64,000 bases of DNA from Spirometra erinaceieuropaei. Taxonomy: Eukaryota; Platyhelminthes; Cestoda; Diphyllobothriidea; Diphyllobothriidae. This document shows positions 54,171-64,000 of the stretch, piece after piece; within the stretch, counting starts at the first letter, position 1; every line of letters begins with the position of its first letter. The stretch spans positions 650,994 to 714,993 of the forward strand of contig CACRXP010000048.1 of NCBI GenBank assembly GCA_902702965.1, written 5' to 3'. The notes beneath the pieces were generated by a model. It did no database searches. It had not been told where the DNA came from and was given only the letters and a program-made list of their open reading frames with translations. Made by a program: the position numbers and the translations under genes.

Positions 54171-57100
54171 ATACTGGCTAATCACGAGCTATTTTACATT
54201 CGTTATATGCTATCTGGAAAACACTTGCGTAACCGGTCGATCAGTTATCGTGTCTAATGTTTGCTCCTAACAGACGAAAACTTTTTTTCAAAAATCATTC
54301 CCCTTCCGGGTACATAAAACGGGTATTGTGGGCTGCCAAAATATAGAAAAACCTTATTTGCCTATGTGCAATGGATAGGTGTAAACGGTCACTTAACACG
54401 AACGATTTTAATAAGTTAGCAATATTCAAAACGCAAAAACGCCATGCCGGGTGTAAAAATAAGCATGCTCGGGCTCATTATCGACAATAATCTAGTTCCT
54501 AATGAAAGCCCATGTGAACTGAATAGCGAACACATTAGTTTGTGCAAAAAACACATATTCCTAAAAGCGTCTAGTTAATTTACATCATATCTTTGAATAT
54601 TTTCCTGAAACCCAATTTAAAACGAACAAATTACTAGCAGTTATTTACAAAATACTGAGGGAAAATATCCATGAACCAAAATAAAAGATACTGCATTTGG
54701 GGGCGTGCACAGCGTAATAATTTCCCTCATTTGTTTCTGCGAAAGAAATGGATTTGAAGGCGGATTTTTGATAGATACCGCACAATATACATTAAAGACG
54801 GATTTAAATTTAGGCCCCCTTGTACTTATGACATATTTTTACTTTCGAAAGTCAATTATGTTTATACATTGCATAATTTATTTTTTTAGTGAGTTTCAAT
54901 GTTATACTATGCTATCGCGAGTTAAGGTGATTTTTAGTTATTTTGATTGGTTTACAGTTTTCCTGTCAAGGATATTTGTCCTACCCTAATGTACAGTGAC
55001 ATTAGTTTGTGCATACGTCAATGCAACTTGCCATGCAGAGTTTTGCTGCTCATGTTATGTTTCGTCAATGGACACCACGCCTGTTCTTCACTACCTCGTA
55101 TGTTTTATTTATCTTAATGCATGTTTGCTCTTATTTTAACCTAGAAATTCATTGATGGCAATTAAACTACTTTTTGAATGAACATATAGATATCTAAACG
55201 TCTGCTTTGCACGAGGAGTTATTGTCTTGTTGCGATCAAATGTGTCAAGTTTCAGGCTAAAGAGCACACACGTTTTCCAACTATGTATTTAATTATTTGC
55301 TTTTCGTAAAATTCTTCCTTAGTCGTCCAACTCAAACCAGACTCTTTCCAGAATCCTCATATTGTTGGGATTCTATCTCGATAGAGCTGCTATGTACTGA
55401 TTGACACAAGTAGTGCGAAGTTACTCCCTGTCTGATCTACTAAGTTTTATATTTGTGTGTAAATGCGGCGACAAACAGTTTTTATAGGAAATAATGACTA
55501 CGAAACTAGCAGACAGTATTAATACAGCTGTTGACTGCTATCTTCGACCCGAACGCATCATTCTAATGAGATTGAATTAATTTCCCTGCAGAGGTTGAGA
55601 GTTGCCCGCGCGACAACGATACTATTCAAGTTGGCACTGTTGCTGCACACCTCATCAACCAAATTTCTTCGCTTATTATGACAGAAGGAGAATGTAAATT
55701 CATCAGACCATCTTATAACGCCAGCCTTCCTGACAGTACACGTGTTTATAATTGTCAACCGCCCTGGCCTGTACTGTATAAACGTTCTAGGGCCTACTCC
55801 TGTGAAGTCGTCTGGAATCGTGGCATATGCACTCGGAATCAGGTATACTTTTCTCTGAAGTATATGCCTTAAATTGTTTCCGAATGTTTTATTATAAAAT
55901 AGGTTACACGTATTGTAAATCTCGACTTCATTTAGGCTGGTACGAAAAGCTATGACATTGGGCCGGCTAAAAGTCGCGTTTTTTTCGAAATATCAAACTG
56001 GAATACGTCAACGTATGGGCCAAACATCATAGGCGTTACCAAAATACATCACACAGACATTGTAACAGCCGCGCAAAAATTTCTGAATCCAAACCGACCG
56101 AAACATTCTACACAAAGGAAGGAGCCGGTGATATCCATGAGGTCTATTCCCCTCAAACCAGTGCACTGCAAAATCTAGTCACTTTCCATCATTTAGCATT
56201 GTCGCTCTTGTTAAATCCCGCATTATATCCTTCAGCTGCGTTTAGATAATAAAAAAATTTGCATTAGGCTCTTGAGACAGGTTTTATCCTTGTTTGACTC
56301 AAAGTCCTCTTTATTTAGCTAGTAATGGATAGGTAAAAGAATGATTATCAACCAGTAACTTTACTTCATATGTTACCAAGGGCCACTTTATAAATAACAT
56401 CTGCTTTAAGGGTCAATCTTCCCGTGATTTCAGTGTGGCACAAGTTCTTCTGCAAATAAATTAATGTTTGTTTCGAAATATGTATCTGTCTAGAAAAATC
56501 GCAGACAGTACTTGAAGCATACATCGTGAAATAAGGATAAATTTTATTAGCGATTATATGCAAATCAGCAGTGCTTCAAAAGGATAGAGAAAGCATAAAG
56601 CATAGCCGACTAAACTTCAAATTTTTACAATAGCGATTCGGTGTAAAGTTAGAATGTTTTTTTGGTTGTTTAGCCATATTGTGTATGGGTTCTGTCATTG
56701 TGCTCCCGTCGAAGAAGCACTGGAACAGTACGTTCATGATCGCATGACAGCCCAGGACTTTGATGGAAAAAAAACCAGGTATACCACCTTTAATAGGCCT
56801 AATGATGGGTGAGCTAACGAGATATAAATGCCAAAGGGAAACTCTAACAGTTTACTTTCAATCGTCAGCTGTTCAAATAAGTTCTCCTGAGGATCAATTT
56901 TTAGAACTTAACAGTAAATCACTCTTCTTAAGTTAGAAGATTGTCGTATGTTTAGTAAATAACAGGAAATGGGATATTCTTTTGAATGCTACCAAAAACC
57001 AAGAAAATGTCTAAACTGAAATTCCCGGATGTGTGACTGCTATGGAGACGAACGTTACTTAAGGGTGTGCAATCTGTACAATTTTTAACTGAGTTCAGAG

Positions 57101-58947
57101 GAACCGCTTGCATACGCTCGCAAATCGGTAACCAATACTGTGGACATCAATGTGTTTGAACTCGAGATTACGTCGTAGGTATCTCCGGCTTATGGCTTCT
57201 GCACTGTAAGCAGAATCACTTTCGGAGTTGAAAGATCCCTGTTATGTTGTGATGGATTTGCTATATTGCAGGATTGTATATGCCGTTCATGTAATTCCTA
57301 TATCTATCCGACAGACGTTGTCAACATTGGATTGCGAGACCATTTAAAAATCTACACGGAGATAGGATGAAGCATAGGGGGAACTACTACGAACCATTAA
57401 ATGCTAATGGTAACCGAAGTTCAATCTTTGATACACCAACGAATCCGGCAATGCACACACGATATTAAATATGCATGTTACCGCAGTCTGTACGCTCACT
57501 TAAAAATCTTTCCAAATAACAACGAGCGCTTTCCCGATATATCTGTGTAAAACTTGAACAGGATTATCAACACTTCGTACTTTTATTTGAAATCCTTTTT
57601 TCATACATTCAGCAGCTGACATATTCCGTGCAATTTTTATAAAAAACTTTATTTTATACGTTTTTAGTAGAGCGGATAACTAAGTTGCACAAATGCCAGG
57701 TTACTTCTGTTACGACAGGATTTTCGCTATAAATGACCCCTGTAATTCGTAATATGGAAAGGCCGCAGTCGATAAAAAGGACAATTGAAATAGTACAAAA
57801 GAGATTTACTGATATTTTATATCATTGTAAATTTAAATGTGTTTCCTTCAAGACACGCATAAAGGTATACATTAACGCATCCTTTTCAATTCTGATGTTA
57901 CAAGAGAGGTATTTTTTTTGGTTTGCAGAATGTGTGTAACCATAACATTTCAGGCTTTCAGCACATGCTGTCAAGTAACATCAGTTACGGTATTGCCGAC
58001 AACCGTCATGCCTATGTCCGGTGAACTTGTGTTAAGGCCTCACTACCTCAAAGTTACTTGTCTCTTACAGCAATCCTTTCCAGGCACGCCGACCAGAAGA
58101 CACACGACCGACTGTACCTCGGAGAGTACTGCGCCCACATGATCGCAGCGGCCCATGCGGCCACTTTAACGCATCTTCCTCCTGCCACCACAACATGAAC
58201 CACATAAACACCACACCTCGGCGAGTGCAACAAACACCGAACCTACGAAAGTGGCTGCCACCACTGTTTCTAGGACTTTCGGGCAGGACTTCGCGAAGTA
58301 AACACCGGCCCTCAATTTGCCAACATCCACTGCCACCAGGGAGGATAACCCTGAATTCTGTATGCAACAAACCTCTCATTCTGATGACTTTATGTCATCT
58401 CTTTAAAAGAGGGGATTAGGCCCAAGTAATTAAGCGTTCTGACAACACTCAACGTAGACTCAAGAGGACCATTTCATCAATGTTTCTCAGGACGTATAAG
58501 GCCTAGTCCACATTCACTGAAGCAACTTATGAGTCTTGAATTGTTTTGGGAAGTGTATGCGTTTTATTACTGGAAACTATACAATGTGTAGACTGTTAGC
58601 TCGAAAAACAGATGAAGGCATTTTTGGGACTCAGAATTATTCGGGACAGCGAAAGATCTAAAAGTCTGCATTTATCCCGTCATTGAGGAAGAGATTTAAA
58701 GAAGATCTAAATGACCACTCAATGGGTGCTTGAAGAAGTACATTTAATCGTAGTTTCTTATAAATAATTTTAAAGCTAAAAGGTGATCATAGAAGTTTTT
58801 AAAATTTAGCTTTCACAAACACTCAGCATTTACGAAGTGTGGTCTTTGTAAGCGGTAACAAAGAAGCTAAGTCGAAAACCACCATCGTAAAACGACTGAT
58901 GTATATGTTAGATTAGGCTACGCCATGATATTTCTTAGCATTCTGCA

Positions 58948-59860
58948 TATAGTAGATTGACTAGCTCATGAAATATCAACCGAAATTCCGATATGCGTTT
59001 TCTTTTTGAAAAGATTAATTAAACAGTGCTGTAAAACTTATTCACTGGCAACATAACTTTCCAATAAATCGGTCACCTCGGCAAGTCTTTCGATGCAAAA
59101 AATCATAGAATTATATTTAATAAAAATATTTACAAAAACCCTTATTTTGTCTGTTCGGTGGGACATTACGTATGCATTACCTTTTATCCTCAAAGAATGA
59201 GTATCATTTGATCTATATATAAACACTCGAACGAAGGTCTAATTCGGTGTTTAATACTTCCCGTTCCCCGAATAATTTAAAGTCGACCTGCCGTTAAATA
59301 CGCACTATGGGTTTCCAAACTGCAAGCTGTACATTTTTTCCGCATACTTAAATTATGAATTTCTGTACTGTGTTATTGGGAGACCATATGAGGTTGATAA
59401 ATTAAGGCAAAGGATTGAAGACATATGATTGACTTTACAAGTGATACTGGTAAATGAAGAGACATGAAGTTTTGTGAACGGCCATTTCACGGCTTTTAAA
59501 CCCTCACAACAAGGGATGTTTTATTATCGTGTTATAGCCGTCATTTAAGTACGGAGTTTGATGAAGACGTCATTTTCAACCGCATAAGGAACAGAACAAA
59601 TATTCCTACACATATACTCTATGACATGTTATTGCATTTATAGGGGCATAGAAAATCCATGTAATAAATGATGCTCTTAGGTAGTCATTTTTGCGGCGTA
59701 TAGTTTTCTTATGCGGTCGGAAATGTGTTCCGTCGAAAGCCAGATTCCCGCCATGAGTGATCTCGTAAAGAATTTACAGTCCCTCTTAATTAATATGCTC
59801 GAAACGTAAACGCATTTCTGAATTTCGGTTGATGTTCAATGAGTTGATCCACCTGCTGTA
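58948..59860. mobile_element. TIR-family element, about 913 bp (copy 2 of the duplicated pair)
   Basis: Same element as 27866-28775, carried along by the segmental duplication: left TATAGTAGATTGACTAGCTC, right CTGAATTTCGGTTGATGTTC then AATGAGTTGATCCACCTGCTGTA. Both copies kept their TIRs. Confidence 0.72.
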
Positions 59861-60734
59861 CATAATCTGTTTTTAGTTGGAAATGAATTCCACAATGTTT
59901 GCCACCACTCAATTACATTGCTTACTGATCGTAACGACCATGACGGCTAAAACAGAAGGAAAGTGTACGTTAAGGTAGAATATATTTGACTATTTGAGAA
60001 CACCTGTCTGCTTTGCTAGTTTTCGCCATCACGTTTACAAGCATTCATGAATGCTTGATCAGTGCTGATTTTATGCACGCGTGTGCTATAGCACAGTCTG
60101 TGATCTGCGGTGCTTTCGTATGCACCACGAACACCGTGGTCATCTTAATCGATACAAATTGCGCGTCTCTTCTGCAGTCAGAGGTGGCGGTGACAACTCG
60201 TATTACTTTTGCGCGTGGTATTTTTACTGTAAGATTGACCTCTCTGGCAGGTCAGAGCGTCTGACATGGCGCACAGCACAGCCGCAGGGACTCTGACAGG
60301 CAATACGGCTGGGCGCCAACTGTTCAGCGCGGATATCCCCTGCGAGAGCTAGTTACACCCGCCCATCCGACTCTGCTATTCAAGGCGATCAAAACACACA
60401 AAATAAGGGCTGTTCAAACTTAATGTTGCCTTGGAGCGAAATGTCTGCCCGCTGGAGGCGGTCATAAAGCGCAATTTCAGCTAAGCACTGATCAACTGGA
60501 GATTGGCTACGCAATTACTAGAGACACTGACAATCGCATAGAGGAAACATTGCGACTGCAATTATCGTACGGGGCGTAGAGATGGATTTTCTGAGACGAT
60601 ACCTTAATCAGGCTCTTTCGTCTGCTTTTAAGCAATATATATTTAGGGAATAATCTAAACAAACCCTATTATGAACGAGAATGTAAGTCTAGTTTGTGTA
60701 AGATGTGGTTTGCTAGCGCCATCTGATGGATACA

Positions 60735-60845
60735 ATACAGTTAGGGTAGAGGTGCAAGTTAGGGGTTAGGGTTAGGAGCTATGGCTATGGGTTTGATTTA
60801 GAAGTTATAGTTAGGTGTCAGGATTAGGAGTAAGGGTTATCCCTA
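60735..60845 (+). repeat. Degenerate TTAGGG-like stretch (copy 2)
   Basis: ACAGTTAGGGTAGAGG, AGTTAGGGGTTAGGGTTAGG and further GTTAGG / ATTAGG words over about 100 bp. The cleanest telomere-like run is three near-perfect units. Better preserved than the copy at 29640-29750. Confidence 0.4.
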
Positions 60846-61626
60846 AAATTGCTCCTATAGAGCTGGTTACATTAGTCATGAGTAAATGGCTATTCAAAGA
60901 AACCAGAAACACATTCTGACACAGTTGATAGAGGGTGAAGTAGAAAGCCTGAATGGTGCAATCGCCGCACACATGATTGGTCCCAGGCACCGTTTAGACC
61001 ACAGAGGAATTTCCCGTCTTACTTGCACTGTCTCACCAAATTGATGTAAGTTACTCGGACAGCGTCTGGCAGCATAAAAAAGGCACGATCATCGTCGCAC
61101 ACATGATTGATCCTAGGCATTGTGTGGATCCAAGATTCCGACTTATTTACTTGTCTCACCAGACTGGGTCAGCAAAGATGACGGTCATAAATCTATGAAA
61201 GCCGGTCTCATACGCACAGAAGAATCTGGAATCTGGCCGTCCACTTCTGCAGTGATCAAAAGTCGGTTAAACGCATGCATGATTTCGCGACCTCTCTCGC
61301 ACTCCTATCATACATGCCTCCTTGCCCTTGCCTCTTAATTCTAACACTCTTCTGTTCTCACATCCACACTTATGGAAAGTCTAACTGCAATCGATTTACT
61401 TTAAATCGCCCGTGATGTTCTTCTCTCCCGTTACGATGCAAATATACTTAGTTAATTGAGAGTTGTCGAAATTGCGCTTACGCTAACTAATCGGTCTCTT
61501 TAGCTACAAAAAGGCATGCGCTAGTCATAGTTGTTTTATCTTCCAGCTAATTAGACCCACTATCTGACCTTTGCTATAGGCGCAGAGGTTGCTCCATATT
61601 GATGAAGACGACATAAATGACTAAAA

Positions 61627-61821
61627 TTGGAGATGACTGCAGTATTATCTAAACTGCCGTGCATTTATGTGGATGCTTCTCGTTATGGGTTGACATTTTG
61701 CGTTATTCTTCTGCAGCTCTGCAATCACGTCGCTGTCGCATGTTTCTGCCTAAGTGAAGAGTACTCTGCGCAAGTAAACTCTGTTAAGGCAGTTTGCTAT
61801 AAAATAAAATCGAAACTCTAA
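61627..61821 (+). other. Possible distant exon block B-like segment
   Basis: The open frame contains LCNHVAVACFCLSEEYSAQ, which lines up with VEHFTALAKVYLISSEYSK of block B at 6.4 kb, and a CAG acceptor-like site lies near 61641. The rest does not align convincingly and the frame ends at a stop where block B would continue. Offered as a weak candidate only. Confidence 0.25.
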
Positions 61822-61824
61822 AAT

Positions 61825-64000
61825 CGTCCTTGTCGTATTTTAGAACTGCGTGCAGATAAACGATTACATTTGACACATTTGCATTGTAAAATCATACACC
61901 ATTAATTCTCTTATTCACAACGTCTCCGTCAATTGTATTTAGATAAAAGTATAGTTTTTGCCTTCCGTCTCTCAAATGATATAAATATTATGCGTTGGTC
62001 ACAAAAGCAGACAATGAAACATGTGTCACAGTTTTTTCAGCCTAAGCACACTAAAGGCATTCAGAATGATAATCTCAGGGCAGTCTGTGTTTAAAACGTA
62101 AAAAACTGTTTTCGAAATTCTAATACATCTCTTGGTTGCAATGCCTCAAAGATCATGATAATTAGATACCTTGCTGATAGCCAAACATAATTAAACCCAT
62201 AAATCCTTTAGTAAGATAACAACAATATAAACAAAGCTAAGTTAAACAGAACTGTTTACGAAATAAATTTCACAAAATTTTTCAGTGTCAGCCCGCAAAA
62301 GACAATCCTGCAAACATTTTACACCGATAATAACTTTTGTTTGACACTTCTATCAAAAGTGCACAAATGACCGTACAAGAGACCTTTTGAATACGGACTG
62401 TCGTCACATCTGTGGACGTTGTCTATAATTGCACACCACGATTGATGTGAAACAGGTGAGCAGAATCAAGTTCCGTGATCATTGAAATGCAATTACAACA
62501 GTAATGGTAGAATATGGATCTTAATTTGGTGCCAGAATTTAAAAAAAACTCGTTAATTAACCATGTAGTTAATAATAATGCGCAGAAATTCGCTTTGTAA
62601 ATAACAACGGACGTTGGTAAGCATGCGAGCACATATAATGAGAACGTTATTTAACAAAACACAATTCTGCTTCCGTCAACATGGGAAACCGCGCAGTGCA
62701 ACCCATAAGGTTCTGAACTAAGTGTTTTATAATAATTTAAAAAGCCGCTTGTGTGATCTCTGCATCCTCTGATTCCTCTAGTTAATCGTTATTTTGCATT
62801 GGGTTTATAAATTTTTAGCGAGTAACACTTAAGATTTTACATATATCTCGGTCACATGTGGACGTTTTAATCAGCAATATTTGCGCCAAATTCGCAGATG
62901 ATCAGTGCAGTAGGTGGTCTATCCAAAAATAAACATAACAAAATTATATATATGGTAAATACAGAATAATCACGTAGACAACTTCGTAATATCCAATGTT
63001 TGCAAACAAATTTCCAATGCCTTTGTCACTCCATGACGTTATCTTTTGAATTTCTCCTTTTATCCCACCCGCTTAAACTTAACTCGTATGGCTCACTGAT
63101 GTCTTAACATTGATCTTCTTTGCCCAAAAAAAGTCGAATAAATTTTATAAAATCGACCATAATGATATAAATTCGTGCATTTATTTTCTGTATGGAAATA
63201 ATAAGGATAAGTGAAGAAAATATTAATTTGTGTCATCCTATGTGGACATTCTGCAACTCTATTGTCAAAAAGCGCATTGCTGTGCAGATAGGACATTAGA
63301 ATTAAAATGTCTGAAAAATATAGTTGTCAGGAAACCGAAAAACAAATCCGCTCAGGTAAACGTTAACAGACAAAATGGATCAGTTAATCTCATGTGGCAA
63401 TAGGTTAATCTGAGACCGTTTATTTCTGGAAGTAATAAAGGACAGGTGTAAACATCAGAATTCGTTGGCACAAATAAATCTTATTTACTGATCACTGTAG
63501 ACGAATAATAATTCTTAGGGATGAAACGTATCTAGGAAGTTTAATTACACCAAAAAAATTGCTAGGTGCACATAGTCTAATCGATAGCCGTCAAAAATTG
63601 CGTGACCTATCTCTTGAAACCCGATGAAAAAAATATAGAAAAAAATTTCGGACACCCTATAGGCTGCGCATTTTTTCGCTCGTCCGTTTACTTCTACCAA
63701 TATCATTTCATGGACAGAAAATACGTTTACACAATTAACAAGCATATTCCATGCTGACCTTTTCGCGGACGTCTATTTTAGTTGGCGATGAAGGTTATCG
63801 TATAGGTTGCTTTACAAAGGTAATCCAAGTTGCCTTTTCTATGAAAACAAATGCATCAAAATCCAACATTTCGGCAAATGCTTTCGGGAAGCACCTTTAT
63901 TTAAAAAATGCCAATGAGCAAACAAAACACGGGCTGTCTTTTTAGGGAATCGATTGAAAACACCTCTTGAACAAACAAGAAGTGTTTTTAGTTACACGAA
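61825..64000. other. No recognisable feature to the right edge
   Basis: AT-rich. Open frames at 62423-62632 (-), 63093-63296 (-), 63545-63745 (-) and 63751-63945 (+) have no recognisable domains and no second copy in the window. Confidence 0.35.

Larger units (their letters stand above)
54172..61325 (+). repeat. Segmental duplication, copy 2 (partner 21730-31180)
   Basis: Collinear with copy 1 in direct orientation about 32 kb away. Contains the empty Penelope target site at about 60922, a single-unit version of the region repeated at 24.07-26.26 kb, and its own extra pieces at 57694-57840, 58047-58311 and about 61085-61175. In 23170-23370 versus 55558-55758 nearly all differences would change the longest open frame, which argues against coding selection there. 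Confidence 0.88.

Noticed and set aside
1..64000. CRISPR array, bacterial operon, phage or rRNA genes
   Set aside because: No regularly spaced short repeats, no dense gene arrangement with ribosome-binding sites and no rRNA-like conserved sequence were seen; everything points to eukaryotic nuclear DNA.

Overview
The window looks like an AT-rich stretch of animal nuclear DNA, most likely from a parasitic flatworm. That guess rests on the company of repeats (a CR1/Jockey-type LINE, a Penelope-like element with hammerhead ribozymes, a Ty3/gypsy element, tRNA-derived SINEs) and on short exons with GT-AG introns; it is an inference, not a direct identification. There are no bacterial-style operons, and I see no complete host gene.

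Layout: 1-288 (-) is the N-terminal part of a LINE ORF1 running off the left edge. A palindromic pair of tRNA-like sequences lies at 828-1035. A 5'-truncated, frameshifted CR1-like reverse transcriptase occupies about 1135-3110. From 6.2 to 16.6 kb and at 43.9-45.2 kb the same exon-like coding blocks (here called A, B and C) recur with conserved peptides, exact lengths and splice sites: locus L1 (- strand, 6.25-7.04 kb), L2 (- strand, 14.4-16.6 kb), L4 (+ strand, 11.2-12.0 kb) and L3 (+ strand, 43.9-45.15 kb). They appear to be diverged copies of one multi-exon gene family that I cannot name.

A non-autonomous TIR element family (ends TACAGTAGGTGG or TACAGTGAGTGACC, 0.46-0.97 kb for the simple copies) is scattered through the whole window. 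A 453-bp inverted repeat encloses one copy at 17.6-19.9 kb. A large direct segmental duplication links about 21.73-31.18 kb with 54.17-61.33 kb. A 1.04-kb Penelope-like insertion (29835-30872) with a GIY-YIG endonuclease ORF and two oppositely oriented hammerhead ribozymes sits in the first copy only, so the second copy preserves the empty target site. Diverged tandem repeats lie at 32.05-33.4 kb (about 550-bp unit, three copies), 45.7-46.65 kb (about 480 bp, two copies) and 51.65-53.95 kb (about 1.57 kb, two copies). Two SINEs stand head to head at 39.1-39.6 kb, next to a Ty3/gypsy fragment (39941-42376, - strand) that keeps gag, protease and reverse transcriptase but has lost integrase. A second, smaller Penelope fragment is at 49319-49558 (-).

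The genes do not form a pathway. The window is a repeat-built region in which gene fragments and mobile elements have been copied, inverted and nested. The strongest candidates for something undescribed are the A/B/C exon family, the TIR element family, and the ribozyme-flanked Penelope insertion with its preserved empty site.
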